DNA of 64,000 nucleotides from Lachnospiraceae bacterium (lineage in GTDB: Bacteria; Bacillota; Clostridia; Lachnospirales; Lachnospiraceae): contig SVEY01000001.1 of NCBI GenBank assembly GCA_015057165.1, forward strand, positions 214,680-278,679, given 5' to 3'. Within the stretch, counting starts at the first letter, position 1. Every line of letters begins with the position of its first letter. The translations under genes were made by a program, and so were the position numbers. Below the pieces are notes generated by a model that worked only from the letters and a program-made list of their open reading frames with translations, was not told the DNA's origin and ran no database searches. Positions 1 to 10,053 of this stretch are shown piece by piece.

Positions 1-615
1 ATTAGTCATATCCTTCAAAGAACCGGATACAATACAATTATCATTAGTAGAAGTAATTAGACTAGAAACAGATGATGTATCATCAATAATTGCACGAACA
101 ACGGAATAATGTGTTCCCACGTCGGTAACAATACCAACAAGTCCCGAACCTGCAATTACATTCATATCAACATCTATTCCATCTGCACTACCCTTATTAA
201 TAGTAAATGAGTTAAACCAATTACTTGTATTCTTTGCAATTATACGAGCACCAGTTTTCTCATAATTGCCATAAAGCTGATCTAGTTTATATAAAGTCTG
301 AAGCTGTTCTAATTCATTTTGAGAAAGCTCCATATTATTAACCTGATCTGTAAGTTCATTGACTTTAGTTCTCAATTCTTCATTCTCAGCAAGAAGCTCT
401 TCTTTTGTCTTACTCTCTTCTGAATTAAGGAACAAAGTATTACCAACATAATCAATACCCTTTTGCATAGGTACAAACAAATAGTTAGCAATAGTATGAA
501 TTGGTCCGCTTGTAAAATTTACAACATAACTTGTAAATAGAAGTATTATACAAACAAGTACCATTACAGCCAATATTATTTTGCTAGGTATTTTATTACG
601 ATTTTTTCTTCTCAT
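1..615 (-). CDS. mreC: Rod shape-determining protein MreC (N-terminal part; runs off left edge)
   Basis: MreC is a membrane-anchored scaffold that links cytoplasmic MreB filaments to the cell-wall elongation machinery on the outer face of the membrane. The visible 205 residues begin with a basic stretch (MRRKNRNK), one membrane helix at about residues 9-29, a coiled coil at about 60-95 (for example KEELLAENEELR) and then the beginning of the beta-rich MreC domain (GSADGIDVDMNV, GSGLVGIV). The ATG at 615 has AAAGGAT just upstream. It follows the MreB-like gene with a 9-nt gap, the usual mreB-mreC order. The C-terminus lies outside the window. Confidence 0.9.
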   Translation of the reverse strand, partial: MRRKNRNKIPSKIILAVMVLVCIILLFTSYVVNFTSGPIHTIANYLFVPMQKGIDYVGNTLFLNSEESKTKEELLAENEELRTKVNELTDQVNNMELSQNELEQLQTLYKLDQLYGNYEKTGARIIAKNTSNWFNSFTINKGSADGIDVDMNVIAGSGLVGIVTDVGTHYSVVRAIIDDTSSVSSLITSTNDNCIVSGSLKDMTN

Positions 616-624
616 AATTATCCT

Positions 625-1638
625 TTAACCAAATATTTTAGTATGCATTTCAAAACCGAATTTAGAGTATTTTGGCTCTGAATTAACTGCATTAAGTCCT
701 TTAGCAACTGTTTCAGAACTATTCTCACAAACAATTACATCAATGTTCGTCTCTTCATTAAAGAATTCTGCAAGAGAATCAAGATTAGAGCCGCCACCAG
801 TAAGATAAATGCCAGAATGAACAATATCTTTCGCAAGCTCAGGCGGAACCTTCTCTAAAGCTCTCTTTACTTCAGAGCAAATATTAGAAAGATCAGTCTT
901 AATTCCTTCAAATACTGTATCAGAATCAACTTCAAATTCCACAGGAAGACCACTAACAACATTTCTTCCAACAATTGTCATTTTCTGGTCTTTTCCTTTT
1001 TTTGCACAGCCAATGTTTTCTTTTAATTGCCTTGCTGTCTTCTTACCAATAAGAAGATTATATTTTCTCTTAAGATGAGTAACAATAGATTCATCAAGAA
1101 GGTTGCCACCAAACTCAAGTAGTTGAGTCTGTACAAGTCCTCCTAGAGAAATAACAGATATCTCTGTTGTATCACCACCTATATCAACTACCATTACACC
1201 AGTTGGCTCTGTAACATCAAGACCAATTCCAAGTGCATCAGCAATTGGTTTCTCGCATAATTTAACATTTTTTACTTTAGTCTTGGACTTTAAGAATAAA
1301 TCCTGAAAAGCTTTCTTCTCTACTTCCGTAATGTCAGTTGGCACTGCAATCGTAATATCAGAATTCTTAAGTCTTGCTCCAAGATCAGATTCAAGTATCT
1401 TGAAAATCATAGTCTGCATATTATCAAAATCAGCAATAACACCGCATGATATTGGAAATGAAACCTCAATATTATCCGGTGCTTTCTCATACATAGAATA
1501 TGCATCATCACCATAAGAATACATCTGATTTCCTTCAACAACTGCAATAGTATTACTAACATTTAATATGGTGTCTGATGAATTATCATATATTTTCAAA
1601 TAGCTTGTTCCCAAATCTATTCCATATGCATTTCCCAT
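625..1638 (-). CDS. mreB: MreB/Mbl-like actin-family protein
   Basis: Bacterial actin homologue expected to form membrane-associated filaments that guide lateral wall synthesis. Actin-fold nucleotide motifs are visible: YGIDLGTSYLKIY at the N-terminus (phosphate 1), VVDIGGDTTEISV at about 160-175 (phosphate 2) and IYLTGGGSNLDSL near 290 (adenosine loop). The length of 337 residues is normal for MreB. An upstream in-frame start would add 11 residues, but the ATG at 1638 is preceded by GAAGGGAG at good spacing and gives the typical short N-terminus. The sequence is rather divergent from classical MreB, so it may be a paralogue rather than the main copy. mreC follows directly. Confidence 0.82.
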   Translation of the reverse strand: MGNAYGIDLGTSYLKIYDNSSDTILNVSNTIAVVEGNQMYSYGDDAYSMYEKAPDNIEVSFPISCGVIADFDNMQTMIFKILESDLGARLKNSDITIAVPTDITEVEKKAFQDLFLKSKTKVKNVKLCEKPIADALGIGLDVTEPTGVMVVDIGGDTTEISVISLGGLVQTQLLEFGGNLLDESIVTHLKRKYNLLIGKKTARQLKENIGCAKKGKDQKMTIVGRNVVSGLPVEFEVDSDTVFEGIKTDLSNICSEVKRALEKVPPELAKDIVHSGIYLTGGGSNLDSLAEFFNEETNIDVIVCENSSETVAKGLNAVNSEPKYSKFGFEMHTKIFG

Positions 1639-1706
1639 TTTTATTATTCTCCCTTCAAAAGACGTGGACACTTATATAAATGCACACAAACTTACGTTAA
1701 ATTGTA

Positions 1707-2999
1707 TCACAACCTGCTATCTATAACAAGATTGGCATCATGTAATTTTTGTAAAGAATTTATAATTCCAAATCTAACATGAGGCCAGGTTAGGCCACCT
1801 TGAAAATACACATTATATGGTGGTTTTAAAGGCCCATCTGCACTAAGTTCAATAGAAGAACCAGATATAAATGCACCTGCAGCCATAATAACCTTAGAAT
1901 CATATCCAGGCATATCCCAGGGTTCTGGTGTTACAAAGCTATCTACTGGTGCTGCATACTGAATTCCTTTACAAAATTCTAATAAAGCTTTTTCTTCTTT
2001 TAATTCTATAGCCTGAATAATATCGTGACGCACATCATCTGCCTTAGGGAAAACATTATATCCCAGTCTTTCATACACATTTGCCGCAAAAATAGCGCCT
2101 TTAAGAGCGCTTGCAGTAACTGTAGGCGCCAAGAATAATCCCTGATACATAGATGTAATAACATTAAGAGATGCGCCAACCTCTTTTCCAAGCCCAGGAG
2201 ATGTAAGACGATATGCAGCATTCTCTACACATTCCTTTTTCCCTACAATATAACCACCAATAGGAGCAAGTCCACCACCAGGGTTTTTTATTAAGGAGCC
2301 TACAATCATATCAGCCCCCACTTCAAGAGGTTCTTTATCTTCTACAAATTCACCATAACAATTATCAACCATAATTAATACTTCTGGCTTAATATCTTTA
2401 ATGAATTTAACTAGCTTTCCTATTTCATCCACACCAAAACTAGGTCTTGTGGCATAGCCCTTACTTCTTTGAATTGTAACAAGTTTTGTTTTATCATTTA
2501 TTGCATTTCTTATTCCTTCATAATCAAATTCTTTATCATCTATAAGATCTACCTGTTTATAAGAAATGTTGTATTCCAAAAGAGAGCCCTTAGATTCTCT
2601 AATTCCTATGACTTCTTCTAAAGTATCATATGGTTTTCCCACTGGACTTAGAAGTTCATCTCCAGGTCTTAGATTACTCATAAGAGCTAGTGCTAATGCA
2701 TGTGTTCCACATGTAATCTGTGGTCTGACTAATGCGTCTTCTCCTTTGAAAACATTTCTATATACTTCTTCAAGTTTATCTCGACCTATATCACCATATC
2801 CATAACCTGTAGATGAATTAAAGCATTCTACAGAAACTCTTGCATCCTGCATTGCTTTTAATACTTTAAGCTGGTTATATTCCGCTGTTTTGTCAATGGC
2901 TTTAAACCTTTCTTCAAGAGAATCCAGAACATTTTCGCAATATCTAAAAACATTCTCAGTAATACCAAATTCTTTATATTGTTTATACAAATCAGTCAT
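1707..2999 (-). CDS. PLP-dependent enzyme of the aluminium-resistance / methionine gamma-lyase-like family
   Basis: A 430-residue fold-type I PLP enzyme of the family annotated as aluminium resistance protein (B. subtilis YnbB type) or methionine gamma-lyase family protein; the physiological reaction is not established. Visible hallmarks are the cofactor-binding glycine and threonine region (ITCGTHALALAL, about 95-107), the aspartate that contacts the PLP nitrogen (LIMVDNCYGEF, about 210), and the likely Schiff-base lysine in GSLIKNPGGG at about 237. The start overlaps the 3' end of miaA by 8 bp, so the two are translationally linked. The same order next to mutSL/miaA is common in clostridia. 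Confidence 0.85.
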   Translation of the reverse strand: MTDLYKQYKEFGITENVFRYCENVLDSLEERFKAIDKTAEYNQLKVLKAMQDARVSVECFNSSTGYGYGDIGRDKLEEVYRNVFKGEDALVRPQITCGTHALALALMSNLRPGDELLSPVGKPYDTLEEVIGIRESKGSLLEYNISYKQVDLIDDKEFDYEGIRNAINDKTKLVTIQRSKGYATRPSFGVDEIGKLVKFIKDIKPEVLIMVDNCYGEFVEDKEPLEVGADMIVGSLIKNPGGGLAPIGGYIVGKKECVENAAYRLTSPGLGKEVGASLNVITSMYQGLFLAPTVTASALKGAIFAANVYERLGYNVFPKADDVRHDIIQAIELKEEKALLEFCKGIQYAAPVDSFVTPEPWDMPGYDSKVIMAAGAFISGSSIELSADGPLKPPYNVYFQGGLTWPHVRFGIINSLQKLHDANLVIDSRL

Positions 3000-3921
3000 T
3001 TTTATAAATTTCTATCAATTCAGACAGAATCCTTTCTTCGTCGTAGTTATATTTATCCTTATCTATCCAATTAACATTTTTTTCTCTTCTAAACCAGGTC
3101 AATTGTCTCTTTGCAAAATGTCTGGTATTTTTCTTAATATTTAAAATAGCATTTTCTAGAGTACATTCACCATTAATATATTCTAGTATTTCTTTATAGC
3201 CTATGCCCTGCATAGAGTTATAAGAGGAATCAAGGCCGCTATCCACTAGTTCTTTAACCTCTTTAACAAGACCTAACTCTATCATTTTATCAACTCTTTT
3301 ATTAATTCTTTCATATAGCAATTCCCGTTTATCATTAAGGACAAAATATTTCGCATTATAGACTGCTTTCTTAGTTGATTCTTCTTCGTTATGTTGAGAA
3401 ATAGGCTTATTATTAAGTTTGTAAAACTCTATTGCCCTAATAAGGCGTTTAACATTATTAGGATGTATCTTGTCAGCAGATTCTTTATCGATTTTCTTTA
3501 ATTCATTATGCAAATATATATTGCCCTTCTCTTTTGCAATTTCTTCAAGTTCTTTTCTTACAGCCGAATTATCTTCTTCATTAAAATCTATATCATATAT
3601 AACAGACTGAATATAGAAGCCTGTTCCCCCAACAATAATAGGCGTCTTTCCTTTGTTAAGAATTTCACTAATAGCATCATTTGCCATTTCCTTGAAAATA
3701 TATACATTAAAGTCTTCTTTAGGATCTAACACATCCACAAGATGATGTTTAACACCTTGCATTTCTTTCTTAGTAATCTTGGCACTTCCTATATCTAATT
3801 TCTTATACACCTGAATAGAATCTGCAGATATAATCTCACCATTAATACTTTTAGCAAGTTTAATTGACAATTCTGTTTTTCCTACAGCAGTAGGTCCAGT
3901 TAATATAACTATTTTATCCAT
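2992..3921 (-). CDS. miaA: tRNA dimethylallyltransferase MiaA
   Basis: Transfers a dimethylallyl group to N6 of adenosine 37 in tRNAs that read codons beginning with U. The 309-residue protein starts with the P-loop GPTAVGKTELS (about 8-18), followed by the conserved ISADSIQVYK (about 33-42), VDVLDPKEDF and GGTGFYIQ segments, and later MQGIGYKEI and TRHFAKRQLTWFRRE typical of MiaA. It lies 2 nt downstream of mutL and overlaps the following PLP gene, consistent with a mutS-mutL-miaA operon. Confidence 0.97.
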   Translation of the reverse strand: MDKIVILTGPTAVGKTELSIKLAKSINGEIISADSIQVYKKLDIGSAKITKKEMQGVKHHLVDVLDPKEDFNVYIFKEMANDAISEILNKGKTPIIVGGTGFYIQSVIYDIDFNEEDNSAVRKELEEIAKEKGNIYLHNELKKIDKESADKIHPNNVKRLIRAIEFYKLNNKPISQHNEEESTKKAVYNAKYFVLNDKRELLYERINKRVDKMIELGLVKEVKELVDSGLDSSYNSMQGIGYKEILEYINGECTLENAILNIKKNTRHFAKRQLTWFRREKNVNWIDKDKYNYDEERILSELIEIYKND

Positions 3922-3923
3922 AA

Positions 3924-5768
3924 TTACACAATTCTTTTGAATTTCTTTTCTAATTCCTGTTTTGTCATTTTAATAATTGTAGGTCTTCCATGAGGGCAAT
4001 GAAATGGATTATCTAATTTCATCAAATCATCAATTAATTCACATGATTCTTCGTAAGATAATCTCATATTTCCTTTAACAGCAGCTTTGCATGACATAGA
4101 TGCTATTTTTTCAAGCATTATCTGAGGGCTCTTTGCTTTATTAATATCTGAGCACTCAGCAATCATATTAAGAAACATTGCTTTCTCGTCAATTCCAAAT
4201 ATATTATATGGAATTGCAGATATGGCATATTCTTTACCGCCAAAATGCTCTATCTTATATCCCAAATCAATAAAAGCATCTATGTTATCATTAAGAAATG
4301 TTTCTTCTTTCGAGGACAAAGTAACTACAACAGGTGGCGAAATAGTTTGAGAAGACATCTCCTTTTCTTTAAGAAGCTTTAAAGTTTTCTCATATAGTAC
4401 CTTTTCATGAGCAGCATGTTGATCAATAATATAAAGACTATCATCAAATTCCACAAGCCAATATGTATCAAAAAGCTGTCCAATTATTCTATGATTCTTT
4501 TTCGCTTCTTCTGAAAGAAATGAAAGTTGATTATATTTTTCTACTTCTTTTGCTTCTTTTTCTTTGACAATTTCGTTAATAGCGTCAGTTGTCTTTTGCT
4601 TTACTTCTTCATACTTTCTTTCTTCATATGGCTCAATAATAGATGGTTCTTTAATTGGTAGTTCTTTAATTGATGGCTCTTCAATTAAATGGTCGTTAAT
4701 TAAAGGCTCTCTATTCAAAGATTCTTCTATTGAATCATTATATGTAGATGTATATTCAATAGTTTCCTCTCTTATATCTTCAACACCATTTAATGCATTA
4801 TATATACTTTCAGTAATTAAATCAGAAAGTACTTTCGGTTCATCTATTCTTACCTCCAATTTTGTTGGATGTACATTTACATCAATAACATTTGTATCAA
4901 CTTCAACAAAAAGGACGCAGAAAGGATATTGATGTTGCATTAGATATCCTTTATAACCTTCTTCTATAGCCGAGCAAAGTATCTTACTTTTTACAAATCT
5001 GTCATTAATAAATGTTATTTCAAAACTTCTATTACCCTTTGATATAACAGAATCACCTATAAATCCATGTATTTTATAATCACCATTAGAATTATTGATT
5101 TCTAACAAATTACTTGTAATAGTTTTTCCAAATATCTGATAGATAGAATCCTTTAACTTAGAACTTCCCACAGTAGATACTTTTGTTTTACCATCAATAG
5201 ACAATTGAAATGCAATTTCTGGATGTGATAAAGCAAGTTTTTCTACAATATCATGAATATAATTAGACTCGGTCTTATCACTTTTTAAGAATTTTTGACG
5301 AGGTAATGTATTATAGAAAAGATTTCTTACAATAAAGGTTGTTCCATTGGGAGCACCAATTTCTTCAATACTTTTTTCTACTCCACCTTCTATAACATAT
5401 CTTGTACCTAGAACATCTTCTTTGGTCTTAGTAATTAGTTCAACCTGGCTTACAGCAGCAATACTTGATAGGGCTTCACCTCTAAACCCAAGGGATTTTA
5501 AATAACTTAGATCGGATACATCTCTAATCTTACTTGTAGAATGACGTAGAAATGCCTTTGATACCTGGTTACTCATAATACCAATTCCATTATCAGACAC
5601 ACGTATCTTAGACACACCGCCTTTTTTTATTTCAATAGTAATAATACTTGCTTTAGCATCTATTGCATTTTCAACAAGCTCTTTTACTACTGATGCAGGT
5701 CTCTCAACCACTTCACCTGCAGCTATCTTATCAATTGTTTCTTGACTTAATAATAAAATATCAGACAT
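3924..5768 (-). CDS. mutL: DNA mismatch repair protein MutL (endonuclease type)
   Basis: Mismatch-repair ATPase and nicking endonuclease. The N-terminal GHKL ATPase shows ENAIDA (about 33), DNGIGI (about 60) and GFRGEALSSI (about 95). The C-terminal dimerisation domain carries the metal-dependent endonuclease motif DQHAAHEKVLYE (DQHA-x2-E-x4-E, about 448-460) and the partner motif CPHGRP near the C-terminus, so this is the nicking kind of MutL found in bacteria without MutH. The 614-residue length is normal. The linker at about 345-405 is acidic and contains irregular short repeats of an IKEPS-like unit. The gene starts 1 nt after mutS. Confidence 0.98.
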   Translation of the reverse strand: MSDILLLSQETIDKIAAGEVVERPASVVKELVENAIDAKASIITIEIKKGGVSKIRVSDNGIGIMSNQVSKAFLRHSTSKIRDVSDLSYLKSLGFRGEALSSIAAVSQVELITKTKEDVLGTRYVIEGGVEKSIEEIGAPNGTTFIVRNLFYNTLPRQKFLKSDKTESNYIHDIVEKLALSHPEIAFQLSIDGKTKVSTVGSSKLKDSIYQIFGKTITSNLLEINNSNGDYKIHGFIGDSVISKGNRSFEITFINDRFVKSKILCSAIEEGYKGYLMQHQYPFCVLFVEVDTNVIDVNVHPTKLEVRIDEPKVLSDLITESIYNALNGVEDIREETIEYTSTYNDSIEESLNREPLINDHLIEEPSIKELPIKEPSIIEPYEERKYEEVKQKTTDAINEIVKEKEAKEVEKYNQLSFLSEEAKKNHRIIGQLFDTYWLVEFDDSLYIIDQHAAHEKVLYEKTLKLLKEKEMSSQTISPPVVVTLSSKEETFLNDNIDAFIDLGYKIEHFGGKEYAISAIPYNIFGIDEKAMFLNMIAECSDINKAKSPQIMLEKIASMSCKAAVKGNMRLSYEESCELIDDLMKLDNPFHCPHGRPTIIKMTKQELEKKFKRIV

Positions 5769-5769
5769 A

Positions 5770-8412
5770 TCACCATCTATTCCTTACTTTATTCGATAAT
5801 TCATCTAATTTATTCATTGCTTCTACCGGCGTAAGATTATTTACATTTATCTCTCTAAGTTCATTAATAATATCTTCATCTTTAACAGTATCGAACATAG
5901 ACATTTGCGACATATCTATTTCAGTTACTTTTTCTATTTTAGAAGCTTTGGATTTTACTGTAATGGATTTGGCAATATCAGCAATATCATTTTCAATTAG
6001 TTCTTCTATAATTTCTTTTGCTCTGTCTATTACAGAATCAGGGACACCAGCAAGTTTTGCTACTTGAATACCATAACTCTTATCTGCCCCTCCCTTAACA
6101 ATTTTTCTAATAAATACAATATTATCCCCATTTTCTTTTACTGCAATACAATAATTATTTACACCATTTAATTTACCTTCTAACTCAGTTAGCTCATGAT
6201 AGTGTGTAGCAAACAAAGTCTTAGCACCAATAAGTTTTGGATTAGCAATATGTTCAACAACAGCCCATGCTATTGACAAACCATCAAATGTAGATGTTCC
6301 TCGTCCAATTTCATCAAGAATAAGAAGGGAATTAGATGTTGCATTTCTTAGAATATTAGCAACTTCGTTCATTTCAACCATAAAAGTAGACTGACCTGAT
6401 GCCAAATCATCTGAAGCCCCAACTCTTGTAAATATTCTATCAACAATACTAATATTTGCTGATTCTGCAGGAACAAAACAACCAATTTGCGCCATCAATG
6501 TTATTAGAGCAACCTGTCGCATATATGTTGACTTACCAGCCATGTTAGGACCTGTAATAATAGATACTCTGTTATTTTTAAGATCAAGATATGTATCATT
6601 ATCAACAAATGAATTATCATCCATCATTTTCTCAACAACAGGATGACGACCGCCTTTAATATTAATAAAACCTTTACTATTTAAGGTTGGTCTTACATAA
6701 TGATTCTTTTCTGAGACATAAGACAATGACGTAAATACGTCAATATAAGCAAGTATTCTGGCAGATTCCTGAATTCTTACAATATTATCATTTATTGTCT
6801 TAATAACATCTTTATAAATATCATATTCAATATTTACAAGCTTATCTTGAGAATTTAATATCTTGTTCTCTAAGTCTTTTAACTCAGGTGTAAAAAATCT
6901 CTCACTATTAGCTAATGTCTGTTTCCTAATAAAGTAATCAGGTACTAAATCAAGATAAGAATTAGTAACATCAAAAAAATACCCAAAGACTTTATTATAC
7001 TTGATCTTAAGATTCTTTATACCTGTCTTTTCCTGTTCCTTTTCAGCAAGCTGCATAAGCCAAGACTTTCCATCAGTCTTAGCTTTTCTAAGCATATCTA
7101 TTTCCTCACTAAATCCGTCTTTTATAATATCACCGTCTCTTACAGAAATAGGAGGTTCATCTTCATCAATAGTTTCATCAATAAGCTTGTAAATATCATT
7201 TAATTCATCAAGATTATTGTACATTTTCTTGAATAATTCAGATTTATAATCACTAATTAATGATTTAATGCTAGGAATTACCTTAATAGTATTCTTAAGT
7301 GCAATAAGATCTCTAGGATTAGCTGTTTCATAAGATACTCTTGTAATGAGACGTTCTAGATCATATACTGCATTAAGATATTCCCTAATCTCTTCACGAT
7401 TAATAACATCTGCACTAAGTTCAGATATAACATCAAGACGATTATTAATATCTCTAGGATTAATAAGTGGTTGTTCTATAAAGCGCCTTAAGGTTCTTGC
7501 TCCCATAGCCGACTTTGTCTTATCAAGAACCCAAAGCAAAGAGCCTTTCTTTTCTTTATCTCTTAAAGTCTCACAGAGTTCAAGATTTCTTCTTGTTGAA
7601 GTATCAAGAAGCATATAGTTGCCACATATATATGTCTTGATATTATTTAATTGATTAAGATTAGATTTCTGAGTCTCTACAAGATAAGAAATTAATCCAC
7701 CGGCACTTACACTACCAACCTGAAAATCAGATAATCCAAGAGACTTAACACTATCAACCTTGAAATGATTTGTTAATGCCTGATTTGAAGAATGTTCCTC
7801 AAAATAATGATTATTAAGAGGTGAAATTGATGTATTATAATGATACTTAATATCATCAAAATCAATAGAACTTAACATAAATGCTTCATTACAAATCATT
7901 TCACTTGGGGAGAATTTATTAATCTCATCAAGTAAGCTTCTTTCATCATCTACTTCTGTAACTAGAAAATCGCCTGTTGTGACATCGCATACTGATACAC
8001 CATATTGGTTATCAATATTAACAACACTCATAATATAATTATTCCTGGTTTCATCAAGGGATGCACAGTCAATATTAGTTCCAGGTGTTACAATTCTAAC
8101 AACCTCTCTTTTAACCATACCTTTTGCTTCTTTTGGATCTTCAACCTGCTCGCAAATAGCAACTTTATATCCCTTCTTAATAAGACGAGTTAAATAAGTC
8201 TCAGCAGCATGATATGGCACTCCACACATAGGAGCTTTCTCTTCAAGTCCACATGCTTTGGCTGTCAAAGCTATTTCTAATTCTTTTGACACAACTTTTG
8301 CATCTTCAAAGAACATTTCATAGAAATCCCCTAACCTGTAGAAAATAATACAATCCTTGTATTCATTTTTTGTATCAATATAATGTTGCATCATTGGTGT
8401 AAGCTCACCCAT
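5770..8412 (-). CDS. mutS: DNA mismatch repair protein MutS
   Basis: Recognises base mismatches and small loops and recruits MutL. The mismatch-wedge motif F-x-E is present as GDFYEMF at about residue 30. The C-terminal ABC ATPase carries GPNMAGKST (Walker A, about 625), an STFMVEM segment and ILDEIGRGTSTFDG (Walker B region). At 880 residues it is a full-length MutS1; there is no Smr domain, so it is not MutS2. It heads the mutS-mutL-miaA group; the upstream flavoprotein gene ends 14 nt before it. Confidence 0.98.
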   Translation of the reverse strand: MGELTPMMQHYIDTKNEYKDCIIFYRLGDFYEMFFEDAKVVSKELEIALTAKACGLEEKAPMCGVPYHAAETYLTRLIKKGYKVAICEQVEDPKEAKGMVKREVVRIVTPGTNIDCASLDETRNNYIMSVVNIDNQYGVSVCDVTTGDFLVTEVDDERSLLDEINKFSPSEMICNEAFMLSSIDFDDIKYHYNTSISPLNNHYFEEHSSNQALTNHFKVDSVKSLGLSDFQVGSVSAGGLISYLVETQKSNLNQLNNIKTYICGNYMLLDTSTRRNLELCETLRDKEKKGSLLWVLDKTKSAMGARTLRRFIEQPLINPRDINNRLDVISELSADVINREEIREYLNAVYDLERLITRVSYETANPRDLIALKNTIKVIPSIKSLISDYKSELFKKMYNNLDELNDIYKLIDETIDEDEPPISVRDGDIIKDGFSEEIDMLRKAKTDGKSWLMQLAEKEQEKTGIKNLKIKYNKVFGYFFDVTNSYLDLVPDYFIRKQTLANSERFFTPELKDLENKILNSQDKLVNIEYDIYKDVIKTINDNIVRIQESARILAYIDVFTSLSYVSEKNHYVRPTLNSKGFINIKGGRHPVVEKMMDDNSFVDNDTYLDLKNNRVSIITGPNMAGKSTYMRQVALITLMAQIGCFVPAESANISIVDRIFTRVGASDDLASGQSTFMVEMNEVANILRNATSNSLLILDEIGRGTSTFDGLSIAWAVVEHIANPKLIGAKTLFATHYHELTELEGKLNGVNNYCIAVKENGDNIVFIRKIVKGGADKSYGIQVAKLAGVPDSVIDRAKEIIEELIENDIADIAKSITVKSKASKIEKVTEIDMSQMSMFDTVKDEDIINELREINVNNLTPVEAMNKLDELSNKVRNRW

Positions 8413-8426
8413 TATAAATAACCTCT

Positions 8427-10049
8427 CTAACTATTAATGTCATAATGCATCTTATCTATCATTGCTTCTGCAACTTTCATTCCATCCATAGCAGCAGACA
8501 TGATTCCACCTGCATAGCCTGCTCCTTCACCACAAGGAAATAGATTATCAATATTACTAATCATTTCTTTATTTCGAAGAATTCTAACAGGTGAAGATGT
8601 ACGACTTTCAACACCAGATAATAGTGCATCCTCATTATCAAAACCCTTGATTTTTCTACCAAATTCTTCAATGCCTTCAACAATACTATTATTAATATCA
8701 TCAGAGAATAATTCTCTTAGATTAGCAAAACTTGTTCTACACTTGCCTGTTGGCTTAACACTGCCTAATTTATCAGATGTTGTGTTATTCTTATAATCTC
8801 CATATACTTGAATTGGTATATTCCCTTTGCCAATCTCATATGCTTTTCTTTCTAATTCGCGCTGAAATTCGATGGCTGCCATAGGATCATTTATATCAAA
8901 ATCTTTTTCTCCAACAGTAACAATTATTGCCGAATTGGAGTTAATAGAATCTCTAGCATTATCAGACATTCCATTTATAGCAAGCATACCTTCTTCAGAA
9001 GAAGCATTTATTACATATCCACCGGGACACATACAGAAAGAAAATACTCCTCTTCCGTTATCCAGATTAGCAGTTACTTTATATGCACAAGGTTCTATAC
9101 CTTCATATTCACCCTTATAATTAAATCCATATTGAACTTTATTGATTTCATCTTGTAAATGCTCAATTCTAAGCCCTACTGCAAATTGTTTTCCAGTCAT
9201 ATTAACCTTAGAATCATATAACATTTTAAAAGTATCTCTTGCAGAATGACCAATTGCAAGACATATATAATCGCAATTAAATATCCCTTCTATTGCACCA
9301 GAAAGTCTAATGCTTTCTATTTTATTAAATTTATAGTTAATTTCTTCTAGTTTTGTATCAAATAGGAATTTCCCACCATATTTAATTATTTCTTCACGCA
9401 TATTATGGATTACATCAACTAATACGTCAGTACCCATATGGGGTTTAGCATCATATAGTATATCCTTATTAGCTCCATTTGCAACAAATGTTTCTAATAC
9501 ATATCTATTGCGTCCCATCTTGTCTTTTACTAATGTATTAAGCTTTCCATCAGAGAAAGTACCAGCCCCACCTTCTCCAAATTGAACATTAGAATCAGGA
9601 TTTAATTTGCCACTATTCCAAAACTTATCAACATCGCTTTTTCTTTTTTCAACAGAAGAACCTCGTTCTACTATTACAGGATTCAAACCAGCCTTTGCAA
9701 GAATTAACCCGCAGAATAATCCTGCAGGTCCAGCTCCAATAATATATATATCATTTTCATTTTCGCCTATAAATTTGGGTTCATTGTAAATAACTTCTTT
9801 ATATTTAGCTATTTTATTGTTCTTATTCTTCTTTAATATACTATCTTCATTATTTGTTCGAATAACCACCTGATAATTGTAGAATAACTCTGGTTTTTTT
9901 CTAGCATCGATAGAACGTTTGAGAATCTTTAGTTCTAATATGCCAGACGGCTTAATTCTCATAAGAGATGCACTTTTCTTAAGAAGTGACTCTTGTTGAT
10001 AAGTTATATCATTATTTAATTTTACTTTGATATCTCTGATTATAATCAT
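8427..10049 (-). CDS. FAD-dependent oxidoreductase (uncharacterised conserved family)
   Basis: A 540-residue flavoprotein of the widespread 'NAD(P)/FAD-dependent oxidoreductase' family common in Clostridia; its substrate is unknown. After an N-terminal domain of about 95 residues (IIIRDIKVKLNND) comes the dinucleotide-binding motif IYIIGAGPAGLFCGL (about 105) ending in VIVERG, then QFGEGGAGTFSDGKL (about 160), a typical signature of this family, CMCPGGYVINASSEEG in the middle, and a second FAD contact FPCGEGAGYAGGIMSAA near the C-terminus. It lies 4 nt after the flippase gene and before mutS. Confidence 0.85.
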   Translation of the reverse strand: MIIIRDIKVKLNNDITYQQESLLKKSASLMRIKPSGILELKILKRSIDARKKPELFYNYQVVIRTNNEDSILKKNKNNKIAKYKEVIYNEPKFIGENENDIYIIGAGPAGLFCGLILAKAGLNPVIVERGSSVEKRKSDVDKFWNSGKLNPDSNVQFGEGGAGTFSDGKLNTLVKDKMGRNRYVLETFVANGANKDILYDAKPHMGTDVLVDVIHNMREEIIKYGGKFLFDTKLEEINYKFNKIESIRLSGAIEGIFNCDYICLAIGHSARDTFKMLYDSKVNMTGKQFAVGLRIEHLQDEINKVQYGFNYKGEYEGIEPCAYKVTANLDNGRGVFSFCMCPGGYVINASSEEGMLAINGMSDNARDSINSNSAIIVTVGEKDFDINDPMAAIEFQRELERKAYEIGKGNIPIQVYGDYKNNTTSDKLGSVKPTGKCRTSFANLRELFSDDINNSIVEGIEEFGRKIKGFDNEDALLSGVESRTSSPVRILRNKEMISNIDNLFPCGEGAGYAGGIMSAAMDGMKVAEAMIDKMHYDINS

Positions 10050-10053
10050 TTTC

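Noticed and set aside
2006-2221. Minus-strand 71-codon frame inside the PLP-enzyme gene.
   Set aside because: Out-of-frame shadow of a conserved gene with Leu-rich, featureless translation.
4564-4932. Ser-rich plus-strand frame of 122 codons opposite mutL.
   Set aside because: Antisense of the acidic MutL linker; Glu codons read backwards as Ser/Phe codons. No independent start signal.
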